Source: Paractinoplanes aksuensis (lineage in GTDB: Bacteria > Actinomycetota > Actinomycetes > Mycobacteriales > Micromonosporaceae). Taken from it: a stretch of 64,000 bases of DNA. Each line of letters begins with the position of its first letter. Position 1 is the stretch's first letter. Under the pieces are notes generated by a model. The model had not been told where the DNA came from and did not search any database. It was given only the letters and a program-made list of their open reading frames with translations. The stretch is from positions 62,001 to 126,000 of the forward strand of contig NZ_JAMYJR010000007.1 of NCBI RefSeq assembly GCF_024137025.1, given 5' to 3'. Shown here piece after piece: positions 24,331 to 34,335 of this stretch. Both the position numbers and the translations under genes were made by a program.

Positions 24331-24570
24331 TCAAGAACCCCCCGAAGTCGCCTGGCCACCGCGGCTGCTCCCACTGTCGTCGGACAACGTCGGCCAGTCG
24401 TCGGTCGTGGTGGAGGAGGACGACGAGTCCGAGGTGGCGGAGTCGGTGGTCGTAGCGGAGCTTTCGGACGCGTACGCGGCGGCGGCCACGGCTGCCGTAC
24501 CGGCCGCGCTCGCCACCACCAGCACTCCGGTGAGCAGCGCGGCCCGGCGCCGGCCGGTTTCCCGTCTCAT
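24331..24570 (-). CDS. Small exported Ser/Thr/Asp-rich protein
   Basis: A 79-residue protein with an Arg-rich N-terminus and one hydrophobic segment (about 11-32), followed by a disordered Ser/Thr/Asp tail ending GGQATSGGS. Ribosome site GGAGG precedes ATG. It lies one base upstream of apbE and begins the redox gene group. It is in the place where related clusters carry an FMN-binding protein, but none of that fold is visible. Confidence 0.6.
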   Translation of the reverse strand: MRRETGRRRAALLTGVLVVASAAGTAAVAAAAYASESSATTTDSATSDSSSSSTTTDDWPTLSDDSGSSRGGQATSGGS

Positions 24571-24738
24571 GGTCTGCCTCCGTTCGTCGGTGCCCCCTCA
24601 TGGGTGACACCTCAGCAACGGTGCGCGTTCCGCCTCGCCCGGACCTATGGGCAGCCTTGGCGGTTCCTGTGAACATTTCCGGCCCCGACGGCATGCCCGA
24701 GACCGGTTCCGGCGGCTACTTTCGCTGGGGGGCGATCA

Positions 24739-27405
24739 ATGAGTGAGCAGGTCATCGGGCGTGCGGGCGAGATCGGGCGGTTACGGGCCGAACTCGACCG
24801 GCTGCCGCAGCGGGGTGGCTCGCTCGTGCTGCGGGGCGACGCCGGGGTGGGCAAGTCCACGCTGCTCGAGTGGGCCGCCGGCGAGGCCGGGCGACGGCAG
24901 CTGCGGACGGTCACCCTCACCGGGGTGCAGGCCGAGTTCGACCTTCCGTACGCCGGTCTGGACCGCCTCGCGGCCGGCCTCCCCGCGTCGGCGGCGACGG
25001 CGGCCGACCGGGACGTCGTGCGCGCGGCCCTCGACGGCGACCTGACCCCCGTACGCGTAGCTCTGGCTCTTCTGACCCTGCTGACCGACGCGGCGGAGAC
25101 GCTGCTGCTGGTCGACGACGCCCAGTGGCTGGACGCCGCGAGCTGGGACGCGCTGACGTTCGTGGCCCGGCGCCTGTCCGGTGACCCCGTCCTGATCCTG
25201 CTGACGATGCGCAACGGCGCCGAGACCACCGCCCGGCTGGCCGGCGCGGCCCTGCCCGAGCTGGCCGTGGAGCCGCTGGCCGCCCCCGACGCCGCCGCCC
25301 TGCTCGACCAGCGGGCGCCCGCCCTGCGCGCCGATCTGCGGGACCGCATCCTGACCGAGGCCGCCGGCAACCCGCTGGGCCTGGTCGAGCTGGCCTCGCT
25401 GGGCGACCGCTCGGGCCGCGTACCGGATGATCTGCCGTTGCCGGCCCGGCTGGAGCGCTCGTTCGCCCTGTCGGTGTCGGCCCTGCCCGAGGCCACGCAG
25501 CTCCTGCTGCAGGTGGCCGCGTTCAACGACGGTTCCGACGGGTACGAGACCGTGGCCGCGGCGGCCGATCTGGCCGGCATCACCCTCGACGACCTCACCC
25601 CGGCCGTCGCCGCCGGTCTCGTGCAGGTCAGCGAGTTCGGCGCGTTGCGGTTCCGGCACCCGCTGGTCCGGTCGGCCCTGCGCCAGGCCGTGCCGGCCGG
25701 TCGGCGCCGCGACATCCACGCCGCGCTGGCTGCCGTCATCCCCCGGGCGCCGGGCGACGAGCGGCGCATCTGGCACCTGGCCGCGGCCACCACCCGCCCC
25801 GACGAGCAGGTCGCGGCCGAGCTGGCCGAGGCCGCTCAGCGGGCCCGTCGCCGGGGCACGCTCGGCGCCGCGATCACCGGCCTGGAACGCGCGGCCCAGC
25901 TCACGCCCGACCCCGACGTGCAGGCCCACCGGCTCATGTGGGCGTTGACGACGGCCCACGAACTGGGTGACCACGAGACGCTGCACCGGCTGATCGCCCT
26001 GCTGTCGGCCCGCCCGCTGCCACCCACGGTCCAGGCCCGGCTGAGCTGGTTCCGCGAGGTGATGCTGGGCAGCGGCTGGTCGGGCGCCGACCGGCTGGGC
26101 TCGTTCATCGAGGCGGTCGACCGGGTGCGGCAGGACGGCGACCCGGAGCTGGCGCTGACCGAGCTGGCCATGAACGCGCTGCGCTGCTACTGGTCCAATG
26201 CGGACGACGAGACCCGGATGGCCATGGTCGACGCGGTCGAGCGGTTCGACCTGCCGGCCGACAACGCCGAGCGCATCGCCGTGCTGGCCATGGCGGCCCC
26301 GCTCGAGCGCGGCCCGGAGGTGATCGCCCCGATCGAGCGGATGTCGCGCCAGCTCGACGGCACGGCCGACCAGCTCGACCTGCTGGCCGTGTCGGCCTCG
26401 GGCATCGGCTCGTGGCGCCGGTCGAACATCCTGGGCCGGGCCGCGGCCGATGCCGCGCGGTCCGAGGGGCGACTCGGCCTGCTGACCCAGACGCTGGTCA
26501 CCGAGTCCGTCGTGGCCGGTCAGCTCGGCGACGTGCGGCTGGCCGAGCGGGCCGGGACCGAGGCGCTCACGCTGGCCCAGGAGACCCGGCAGCCGCGCTG
26601 GGAGCTGACGGCGTCGATCGCGCTCGGCTACGCCGCCGCCCTGCGCGGCGACAGCGCCACCGCTCAACAGCGGGCCGACGAGGCCGAGGGGGCCCTGCTG
26701 CCCGTCGGCGCCTACCCGATGCTGGCGCTGGTGCAGCTCGTCCGCGGGGTCGACGCCCTCGCGCAGGGCCGGCACGCGACCGCCTTCGAACGCCTGGCCC
26801 CGATCTTCGACCCGGGCGACGTGCCGTTCCACCCGGCGATCCGGCTGTGGGCGGTGAGTCACCTGGCCGACGCCGCGGTCGGCTGCGGGCGGGAGGACGA
26901 CCTGCGGGCGATCGTCGACGGGCTGCCCGACGTCGACCTGCCGCTGCTGCGGATGGGCCGGGCCTACGTGGCCGCGCTGCTGGAGCCGGGTGAGATCGAG
27001 GGGGTCATCGACGCCGACTATCCGTTCGAGCGGGCCCGGTTGCAGCACGCGCACGGCTCCTGGCTGCGCCGCCAGCGCCAGGTCAGCGAGTCCCGCGTGC
27101 ACCTGCGGGCGGCGATCACGGCCCTGACCGCGCTGGGCGTCACGCCGTGGGCCGAGCGGGCCCGGGCCGAGCTGCGGGCGGCCGGCGAGAGCCAACCGGC
27201 CCGCGAGGACGCCCGGGACAGGCTGACCCCGCAGGAGCTGCAGATCGCGATGCTGGCCGCCGACGGGTTGACCAATCGCGACATCGGCGAGCGGTTGTTC
27301 CTCTCGCACCGCACGATCAGCACGCACCTGTACCGCATCTTCCCGAAGCTGGGCGTCACCTCGCGCACGGAGTTGGTCCGCACGCTCATCAGCCACCCGA
27401 GTTAG
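24739..27405 (+). CDS. LAL-type LuxR regulator with AAA/NACHT-like ATPase
   Basis: An 888-residue large ATP-binding regulator. Residues 5-170 form the ATPase: Walker A GDAGVGKS (33-40) and Walker B LLLVDDAQWLD. A long TPR-like helical middle follows (about 380-800), with the LuxR HTH at the C-terminus (about 825-885: LTPQELQIAMLAADGLTNRDIGERLFLSHRTISTHL marks it). Members sense a metabolite through the helical region and activate transcription; the target here is unknown. A TACTTT -10 box at 24717-24722 and a purine-rich ribosome site precede ATG. Its stop overlaps the convergent response regulator by 4 bp. Confidence 0.93.
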   Translation: MSEQVIGRAGEIGRLRAELDRLPQRGGSLVLRGDAGVGKSTLLEWAAGEAGRRQLRTVTLTGVQAEFDLPYAGLDRLAAGLPASAATAADRDVVRAALDGDLTPVRVALALLTLLTDAAETLLLVDDAQWLDAASWDALTFVARRLSGDPVLILLTMRNGAETTARLAGAALPELAVEPLAAPDAAALLDQRAPALRADLRDRILTEAAGNPLGLVELASLGDRSGRVPDDLPLPARLERSFALSVSALPEATQLLLQVAAFNDGSDGYETVAAAADLAGITLDDLTPAVAAGLVQVSEFGALRFRHPLVRSALRQAVPAGRRRDIHAALAAVIPRAPGDERRIWHLAAATTRPDEQVAAELAEAAQRARRRGTLGAAITGLERAAQLTPDPDVQAHRLMWALTTAHELGDHETLHRLIALLSARPLPPTVQARLSWFREVMLGSGWSGADRLGSFIEAVDRVRQDGDPELALTELAMNALRCYWSNADDETRMAMVDAVERFDLPADNAERIAVLAMAAPLERGPEVIAPIERMSRQLDGTADQLDLLAVSASGIGSWRRSNILGRAAADAARSEGRLGLLTQTLVTESVVAGQLGDVRLAERAGTEALTLAQETRQPRWELTASIALGYAAALRGDSATAQQRADEAEGALLPVGAYPMLALVQLVRGVDALAQGRHATAFERLAPIFDPGDVPFHPAIRLWAVSHLADAAVGCGREDDLRAIVDGLPDVDLPLLRMGRAYVAALLEPGEIEGVIDADYPFERARLQHAHGSWLRRQRQVSESRVHLRAAITALTALGVTPWAERARAELRAAGESQPAREDARDRLTPQELQIAMLAADGLTNRDIGERLFLSHRTISTHLYRIFPKLGVTSRTELVRTLISHPS

Positions 27406-28019
27406 ATCAGGCCGTGCTCCATGGCCGTAGTTACTGCGGCCGTACGGTCGGCGACGTCGAGCTTGTTGAACGTGCGCAGCAGGTGGGTCTTGACCGTGGC
27501 TTCCGAGATGAACAGCTCGCGGCCGATGTCGGCGTTGGTGAGCCCCCGCGCGACCAGGCGCAGCACCTCGGTCTCGCGGGCCGAGAGGGCGGGCGGGGCC
27601 GGTCGGCGCACCTGGCGGACGAGGGTGGAGGCCACGCTCGGGGCCAGCACCGTCTCGCCGCGGGCGGCCGCGCGCACGGCGTCGGCCAGCTCCTGCGGCG
27701 ACGCGTCCTTGAGCAGGTAGCCGTTGGCGCCGGCCTCGATGGCCCGCAGGATGTCGCGGTCGGACTCGTACGTGGTCAGCACCAGAACTCGTACGCCCGG
27801 GGCCGACGCCACGATCCGCTCGGTGGCCGACACCCCGTCGCCGCCGGGCATGCGCAGGTCCATCAGCACGACATCCGGCTTCAGCTCGACGGCGCGCTCC
27901 ACGCCCTCGGCGCCCGACGAGGCTTCGCCGACCACGCTCAGGTCGGGCTCGGCGTCGAGCATGCCGCGCAGCCCGTGCCGCACGACCGGGTGGTCGTCGA
28001 CCAGCAGGATCGTGATCAC
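27402..28019 (-). CDS. NarL/FixJ family response regulator
   Basis: A 205-residue response regulator with receiver domain (acidic pocket Asp8-Asp9, phosphorylated Asp54 in VLMDLRMP, Thr/Lys further on) and C-terminal LuxR HTH (LSARETEVLRLVARGLTNADIGRELFISEATVKTHL region). It is last gene of a four-gene run: ABC ATPase, ABC permease, histidine kinase, regulator, each joined by a 4-bp overlap. It therefore probably answers the stress handled by the exporter and may autoregulate through the palindromes at 30782-30825. Confidence 0.95.
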   Translation of the reverse strand: MITILLVDDHPVVRHGLRGMLDAEPDLSVVGEASSGAEGVERAVELKPDVVLMDLRMPGGDGVSATERIVASAPGVRVLVLTTYESDRDILRAIEAGANGYLLKDASPQELADAVRAAARGETVLAPSVASTLVRQVRRPAPPALSARETEVLRLVARGLTNADIGRELFISEATVKTHLLRTFNKLDVADRTAAVTTAMEHGLI

Positions 28020-29125
28020 GCGGGCACCTCCAGCTCGATCGTCGTGCCGGTGTCGGGGTCGCTGCGCACCGTCACGTTCCCGTTCACCTGTTTCGCCCGT
28101 TCCCGCATGCCGGCCAGACCGTAGCCGTCGGCCGCGCCGGGGACGAAGCCGCGGCCGTCGTCGCGCACCACCAGGCGTACCGAATCGGGGGTGTAGGCCA
28201 GCAGCACCGCTGCCTCGCGTGCTTCGGCATGCCGCCGCACATTGGTCAAGGCCTCCTGGGCCGCCCGCAGCAACACGACCTCGATCGCAGTCGGCAGCGC
28301 CCGTTCGTCGCCGGTGACCCGCAGGCCGGCCTCGACCCCGGACTCCTCGGTGAAGCGGGCCGCCTGACGCCGTACGGCCGAAGTGAGTGACCCCGACGTC
28401 AGGTCGGCCGGCGCCAGGGCCGCGACCAGGCTACGGGCCTCGGCCAGGTTCTCCCGGGCCGTCCGCACCGCGAGCGCCACGTCCGGTTCGGGCGCCTGCA
28501 GCAGCGTGATGATGCTGGTAAAGCCCTGGGCCAGGGTGTCGTGGATCTCGCCCGCGAGCCGGGTCCGCTCGGCCGTCACACCGGCCTCCCGCGAGAGCCG
28601 GGCGACCTCGGCCCGGCTGCTCTCCAGCTCCTCGATCAGGCGGTGCCGCTCCTGGCTCTGCTGCACGACGCGGACGATCCAGGTGCCCAGCCAGACGCCG
28701 GCCGCGCTCGAGATCAGCGCGATCACGAGGTCGCCCGCGACGGCATGGGGCCGCAGGAACACGTCCGAGACGGGCAGCACGGCGTTCGTCGCCACCACCG
28801 CGATCACCGCCGTCCGCAGCGGCACCATCTGGAAGATCAACGGGTTGACCCCGAAGAGCAGCCAGTTCGCGTTGGGCACCAGCGCGACCGCCAGGCCGAA
28901 CAGCGCCAGCTGGGCCGCCAGCAGACCCGGCCGCGCCTCGTCACGCTCGATCGCCCGCCGCCCGGCCGCGAAGTGCAGCACGAGAATGCCGGCGATCGCC
29001 CCCGTCGCGACGAGTCGCGGGTTCAGGCCGGCGGGTTCCGAGGCGAGGATCACGACCGCCACCGCGACCGTGATCACCACCAGATAGACGTCCCACCAGA
29101 AGGTGCGGGACAGATCCGACCTCAC
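28016..29125 (-). CDS. Sensor histidine kinase (HisKA_3 / NarL-type)
   Basis: A 369-residue kinase. Five or six membrane helices fill about 10-160, then a coiled segment (QQSQERHRLIEELESSRAEV), the dimerisation/phosphoacceptor motif RTRLAGEIHDTLAQGF with its His, and an ATPase domain (N box QEALTNVRRHAEA, G1 DDGRGF, G2 GYGLAGMRERA). GTG 29125 overlaps the permease stop (GTGA), matching the pattern of the run. Short extracytoplasmic loops suggest sensing within the membrane, typical of systems that guard against envelope stress or antibiotics. Confidence 0.93.
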   Translation of the reverse strand: MRSDLSRTFWWDVYLVVITVAVAVVILASEPAGLNPRLVATGAIAGILVLHFAAGRRAIERDEARPGLLAAQLALFGLAVALVPNANWLLFGVNPLIFQMVPLRTAVIAVVATNAVLPVSDVFLRPHAVAGDLVIALISSAAGVWLGTWIVRVVQQSQERHRLIEELESSRAEVARLSREAGVTAERTRLAGEIHDTLAQGFTSIITLLQAPEPDVALAVRTARENLAEARSLVAALAPADLTSGSLTSAVRRQAARFTEESGVEAGLRVTGDERALPTAIEVVLLRAAQEALTNVRRHAEAREAAVLLAYTPDSVRLVVRDDGRGFVPGAADGYGLAGMRERAKQVNGNVTVRSDPDTGTTIELEVPA

Positions 29126-29909
29126 CGGTCGGGCCGGGTCCACCGGAACGTCACCAGACACAGGACCAATCCGATCACACACCAGGCGCCCAGCACCAAG
29201 GCCACGCGGCCCAGCTCCCATTGGCCGGCGGCCTCGTTGATGCGCATGCCGTCGGGCAGGAAAACGTAGCGGAAGCCCTGGGCCATCCATTTGACCGGAA
29301 AGATCGCCGCGACATTGATGAGCCACGACGGCAGCTGGGTCACGGGATAGATGAAGACGCCGGAGATGAATTGCAGCGCCACCACGGGCACGTTCAGAAT
29401 GGCGCCGGCCGTGCGGGCGTGTTTGACGATCGCGCTGACCGCCATGCCCAGCAGCGAACAGGCGGTGATCGACAGCAGGAAGACCCACGCGAAGGTCAGC
29501 CAGTGCGAGGCATCGGGCAACGACATGCCGAAGACCACAGCGCCGAGCGCGATGAGAACAATCGTCTCGACCACGCTGAGAACCAGGACCAGAAAGAGCT
29601 TTCCCAGTACGTACGAAGTGGCGCTGATAGGCGTGCCGTGCAACCGCTTGAGCGTGCCGTCCTCGCGGTCCATGGCCAATCCCGCGCCCATCGTCACGAA
29701 GGCGGTGGCGAGGATCCCGTACGCGATCATGCTGGCCGAGAAGACGTGGCTGGCGCTGACCCCGGGCTGGTCGTACGAGTCCTGGAAAATGGTGCCGAAC
29801 AGCAGGAGCAGCATGCCCGGGAAAGCGAACGTGAACACGACGGCCGTGCGGTCCCGGAAGAACTGGAGCAGCTCGACGTGGCCGCGGCTGACTCCCCAGG
29901 TGAGAGTGC

Positions 29910-29913
<4 letters not shown>
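29122..29913 (-). CDS. ABC-2 type transporter permease
   Basis: A 263-residue permease with six membrane helices and the ABC-2 signature region (FISGVFIYPVTQLPSWL, then PVKWMAQGFRYV). It forms an exporter with the ATPase encoded just upstream (ATG overlaps that gene's stop) and lies before the histidine kinase. Likely efflux of antibiotics, peptides or lipids, controlled by the linked two-component system. Confidence 0.93.
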
Positions 29914-30746
<833 letters not shown>

Positions 30747-30781
30747 GCCATTGATGGTGCTGGTTGAAGGCGGTGTGGCGC

Positions 30782-30825
30782 GACGACCGTGCGGTCGTCA
30801 GTGGTTGTCCACCGAACGGTGGACA
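30782..30825. promoter_or_regulatory. Paired palindromes before the ABC-2 exporter/two-component operon
   Basis: GACGACCGTGCGGTCGTC (30782-30799) and TGTCCACCGAACGGTGGACA (30806-30825), 8-bp perfect arms with 2- and 4-bp centres. Both lie in the 94-bp gap in front of the ATPase gene. Adjacent dimer sites of this kind suit a NarL-type regulator. Confidence 0.6.
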
Positions 30826-30840
30826 GCCCCTACTCCGCCT

Positions 30841-31599
30841 TTATTCCCAGCGGAACTTCTTCGCCGCGGCGGTGACCAGCACCAGAGCCCACGCGCCGAG
30901 GCTGAGCCAGATCGCGGTGGGCACACTTCCGCCGTACGACAGGGTCTCGCGCAACGCCTCGGCGTGGGCGGCCAGCGGCAGGACGAACCACCCGAAGGTC
31001 CCCAGGTCGGGCGCGGCGAACATGATCCCGCCGGCCGCCAGCATGAGCACGTAGATCAGGGTGGCCGCGCCCGTCGTCGCCTCGGGCCGCAGCAGGCTGG
31101 CCATGAGCAGAGCCAGCCCCGAGTACGCGGCGGTGGCCAGCACGGTGACGCCGAGCGCGGGCAGCACGGCCTCGAAGTGCGGCCGCCAGCCGACCGCCAG
31201 CCCGACCGCGGCCAGCGCGATCAGCTGCACGACGATCAGGCCCAGCACCGCCGCGGTCTTGGCGAAGAGCAGGCCGGGACGGGTCAGCGGGGACGCGCCG
31301 AGTCGCTTGAGGACGCCGTAGCTGCGCTCGTAGCCGGTCGTGATCGCCTGACCGGTGAAGGCCGTCGACATCACGGTCAGCGCGAGAACACCGGGCACCA
31401 CGAAGGCCAGGCGGTCGTCGCCGGGCACGTTGGTGACCTCGGTCAGCCCCGCCCCGAGCAACACCAGCAGGGGTACGCCCATGGCCAGTACGACGGCCTC
31501 GCCGCGGCGCGCGGTCAACGTCAGTTCCATCCGGATCTGGCTGGCCACCACGCTGCGCATCGGGGCCCGGCCCGGAGCCGGAGCGAAAACGCCGCTCAT
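30841..31599 (-). CDS. ABC-2 type transporter permease (second exporter)
   Basis: A 252-residue permease with six membrane helices; an N-terminal cytoplasmic MRSVVASQIRMELTLTARR segment precedes helix 1, and the mid-protein GYERSYGVLKRLGASPLTR is the conserved cytoplasmic motif of the ABC-2 permease family. Its ATG overlaps the stop of the ATPase gene upstream. The pair is a second, separate exporter beside the two-component-linked one. Confidence 0.92.
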   Translation of the reverse strand: MSGVFAPAPGRAPMRSVVASQIRMELTLTARRGEAVVLAMGVPLLVLLGAGLTEVTNVPGDDRLAFVVPGVLALTVMSTAFTGQAITTGYERSYGVLKRLGASPLTRPGLLFAKTAAVLGLIVVQLIALAAVGLAVGWRPHFEAVLPALGVTVLATAAYSGLALLMASLLRPEATTGAATLIYVLMLAAGGIMFAAPDLGTFGWFVLPLAAHAEALRETLSYGGSVPTAIWLSLGAWALVLVTAAAKKFRWE

Positions 31600-32513
31600 C
31601 GGGACACCTTGGTCTTCTCTCCGGTGGTCAACGCCAGATACACGTCCTCGAGCGTGCGGCGCCGGGTGTTCACGGCGGTGACCTGCGCGTCCTTGGCCGC
31701 GAACCAGCCCAGCACGTCCGAGATGACGGCCGCGTCGAGGGCGCCCGCGATGGCGTACTCACCCGGGGTGGTCTCGGTGACCTTGAGATCGGCCAGCCGG
31801 CTGTCGGGCACCAGCCCCGGATCGGCCCGCACCTCGAGCAGGTCGATACCGGCGGCCGCGGTCAGCTCGGCCGGCGTGCCGGTGGCGGCCACCACGCCCG
31901 ACCGCATGATCACGACCTCGTCGGCCAGCCGCTCGGCCTCGTCGAGCAGATGCGTCGTGAGCAGCACCGACACGCCGTCGGCGCGCAGCTCCTCGATCAG
32001 GCGCCAGGTGGTGTGGCGGGCCTCGGTGTCCATGCCGGCCGTCGGCTCGTCGAGAAAGACCAGCTCGGGGCGGCCGACCAGGGCCACGGCCAGGGACAGG
32101 CGCTGCTGCTCGCCGCCGGACAGGCGACGCCACCGCGTGCGTTCGAACTTGCGCAGGCCGAGCCGGTCGAGCAGCATCTCGACGTCGAGCGGGGCGGCGG
32201 CGAAACTGGCGAACAGCCGCAGGATCTCGCCTGCCGTGGCCCACGGATAGACGCCACCCGACTGCAGCATGATTCCCAGGCGAGGCATCAACGCATCGTG
32301 GTCACCGACCGGGTCGAGACCCAGCACCCGGGCCGTGCCGCCGTCGGCCCGGCGGAAGCCCTCGCACACCTGCAACAGGCTCGTCTTGCCGGCGCCGTTG
32401 TGCCCGAGCAGGGAAAGCACCCGGCCGCGGGGGACGGTCAGTGACACACCGTCGACGGCTGTGGTGTCGCCGTAGCGCACCACCACGTCCCGTACCTCGA
32501 CCGCGTCCGTCAC
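31596..32513 (-). CDS. ABC-2 type exporter ATP-binding protein (second exporter)
   Basis: A 305-residue ATPase: Walker A GHNGAGKTS, Q loop MLQSGGVYP, signature LSGGEQQRLS, Walker B LVFLDEPTAGMD, switch His TTHLLDEAERL, plus a C-terminal regulatory region (about 225-305). GTG 32513 begins at the conserved VEVRDVVVRYGD strand and is preceded by TAGAGT at 32522-32527, 8 nt away, so a leaderless transcript is likely. It is divergent from RNase HI; the start codons are 53 bp apart. Confidence 0.92.
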   Translation of the reverse strand: MTDAVEVRDVVVRYGDTTAVDGVSLTVPRGRVLSLLGHNGAGKTSLLQVCEGFRRADGGTARVLGLDPVGDHDALMPRLGIMLQSGGVYPWATAGEILRLFASFAAAPLDVEMLLDRLGLRKFERTRWRRLSGGEQQRLSLAVALVGRPELVFLDEPTAGMDTEARHTTWRLIEELRADGVSVLLTTHLLDEAERLADEVVIMRSGVVAATGTPAELTAAAGIDLLEVRADPGLVPDSRLADLKVTETTPGEYAIAGALDAAVISDVLGWFAAKDAQVTAVNTRRRTLEDVYLALTTGEKTKVSR

Positions 32514-32566
32514 GGTCAACCACTCTACGTGGCGCTCGATCCCGCCCGTCCCGTTAGGGTGCTCAC

Positions 32567-33034
32567 ATGACCGTCGTGGAGATCTACACCGACGGGGCCT
32601 GCGCACCCAATCCCGGCCCCGGCGGATGGGGGGCCGTGCTGCGCTACGGCGCCAAGGAAAAGGACCTGTTCGGCGGCACGGCGGCCTCGACGACGAACAA
32701 CCGCATGGAACTGATGGCGCCGATCCGGGCCCTCGAAACACTCAACCGGGCGCCGCTGACGGTGAAGCTCTACACCGACAGCATTTACGTACGCGACGGC
32801 ATCACCAAATGGCTGCCGCGCTGGTCGGCCAACGGCTGGCAGACGTCGGCCAAGCAGCCGGTGAAGAACGTCGACCTGTGGCAGCGGCTCGACGAGGCGG
32901 TCAAGCGTCACGACGTGCAATGGCACTGGGTGAAAGGGCACGCCGGCCACCCCGAGAACGAGCGCGCGGACCGTTTGGCCGCCCGCGGCCTGCAGGCGGC
33001 GGTCGAGTCGGGGGAAATCGTCGGCGGGGCCTGA
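32567..33034 (+). CDS. rnhA: Ribonuclease HI
   Basis: A 155-residue ribonuclease that cuts RNA in RNA-DNA hybrids (Okazaki primers, R-loops). The complete metal site is visible: Asp9 in YTDGAC, Glu48 in RMEL, Asp71 in YTDS and Asp135 in ERADRLA, with the mobile His125 in [10 protein letters not shown]. No N-terminal hybrid-binding domain or C-terminal phosphatase domain is fused. A TAGGGT box at 32555-32560 ends 6 nt before ATG, so it is probably leaderless. Confidence 0.96.
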   Translation: MTVVEIYTDGACAPNPGPGGWGAVLRYGAKEKDLFGGTAASTTNNRMELMAPIRALETLNRAPLTVKLYTDSIYVRDGITKWLPRWSANGWQTSAKQPVKNVDLWQRLDEAVKRHDVQWHWVKGHAGHPENERADRLAARGLQAAVESGEIVGGA

Positions 33035-33111
33035 ACAGTCCCGGTCATTCGAACGGGGTACGTCAAAAGGGCCATAGCTCTCGGTCTATCGACTTCGGAA
33101 GAATTGGGCGC

Positions 33112-34326
33112 ATGACCGCGCCCGGCGACCTTGTGCTGATCATTCTTCTCGTGGCCGTATTCGTCGCCTCCTGCGGATATGCGGCGGGCCGCATGCACCA
33201 GCGCTACCAGCTGAAGCAAGATCGCGAAGCGGCCTACCGCGACGGCTACGAGACCGCCTCCAGCAAGGTCTTCAGCCTGGCGGCGCGGGTGGCGTCCCGT
33301 AAACGCCCGGCCCGGGGCGCCGCCGCCGTCCAGCCTGGGTCGGCTGCGGGCGGCGCTGCATCACCCGGTTCCTCCGGCGCCGGCCTTCCCGGTTCGGGGC
33401 GGGTGCGGCCGGGCGCAAGTCCTTCGGGCGCGGCCGCACCCGGCCCGGGGCGGGCGGGATCGGACCTTCCCGGTTCGAGCCTGGCCGGCGCGGGGTCGCC
33501 CGGCGCGGGCGTCGATGCCGGGAAGCCGTTCGACCTGAGCCGCGAAGGCGGTGCGGTGACGTCGGCGGCGACCGGCGTCGGTGCGCCCGGCCCTGCCGGT
33601 TCGATGGCACATTCCGCCCACAGCGCCGATCCGGGCCGCGCCTTCCGCCACCAGGGCGTCCCCGGGCCCGAGCTGATCATTCCTCGCCGCCGCCGATCAG
33701 CCTCGGACGACCTGGTGGAAGAGGCAAACGGACTCGGCTTCCCGGCTCCGCCACCGCCCCCGCGCAACACCGTGGCCGAACCGGCCGCACTCGGCGGCGT
33801 CAACTACCAGCTGTTCCGGGACCCCCGCCCGGCCGACGGTTCCGCTCCCGTACTGGGCCGCCGAGACACCCCCGCCGACGCCTCCATGACAGCCGGCGGC
33901 AAACACACCTGCCCCACCGACCGTTCATCCGAAGCCGGCGGCAAGCACACGGTCCTCGCCGACGCTTCATCCGCGGCCGATGGCAACCACACCGTGCCTA
34001 CCGATCCGCCCCCCGCGACCAGTGGCAAACACACCGTCACCACCCACGCCTCTTCAGCGGCCGACGGCCTCCACACCAGCACCGCCAACTCCTCATCCGC
34101 GGCTGACGGCCTCCACAGCAGCACCGCCAACTCCTCATCCGCGGCGGGCGGCCGGCACACCGTGCCTGACGAGCTGGTGCAGGCCGCGACCTATCGCCTT
34201 CCGCCCGACCGGGTCTTCCGGGCCAAGGTCCCCAACAGCACTCCCCTGCCCGAGCAGACGACAACTCACCTGTCGGTCCCCAAGCCCCGCCGCCGGGCCG
34301 ACGACAATGTCGTACCCCCGTCGTAG
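33112..34326 (+). CDS. Single-pass membrane protein with long disordered repeat region
   Basis: A 404-residue protein with one N-terminal membrane helix (LVLIILLVAVFVASCGYAAG, about 7-26), a short charged coil (RMHQRYQLKQDREAAYRDGYETASSKVF), then about 330 residues of Gly/Ala/Pro/Ser disorder. Residues 259-356 are seven 14-residue units of the type SAADGLHTSTANSS. A short C-terminal part (LPPDRVFRAKVPNSTPLP) may be conserved. I do not recognise the family. Its TAG stop forms the first half of the -10 box of the next gene. Confidence 0.65.
   Translation: MTAPGDLVLIILLVAVFVASCGYAAGRMHQRYQLKQDREAAYRDGYETASSKVFSLAARVASRKRPARGAAAVQPGSAAGGAASPGSSGAGLPGSGRVRPGASPSGAAAPGPGRAGSDLPGSSLAGAGSPGAGVDAGKPFDLSREGGAVTSAATGVGAPGPAGSMAHSAHSADPGRAFRHQGVPGPELIIPRRRRSASDDLVEEANGLGFPAPPPPPRNTVAEPAALGGVNYQLFRDPRPADGSAPVLGRRDTPADASMTAGGKHTCPTDRSSEAGGKHTVLADASSAADGNHTVPTDPPPATSGKHTVTTHASSAADGLHTSTANSSSAADGLHSSTANSSSAAGGRHTVPDELVQAATYRLPPDRVFRAKVPNSTPLPEQTTTHLSVPKPRRRADDNVVPPS
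33886..34179 (+). repeat. 42-bp in-frame tandem repeat, seven copies
   Basis: Seven 42-bp units encode 14-residue repeats with invariant Gly and His (GGKHT, DGNHT, DGLHT, GGRHT). Units five and six are nearly identical, showing recent duplication. The period preserves the frame. Confidence 0.88.
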
Positions 34327-34335
34327 GTTCTCCGC

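Noticed and set aside
32525..32950. Minus-strand frame antisense to rnhA
   Set aside because: The RNase HI frame has all catalytic residues; the antisense frame has no features.
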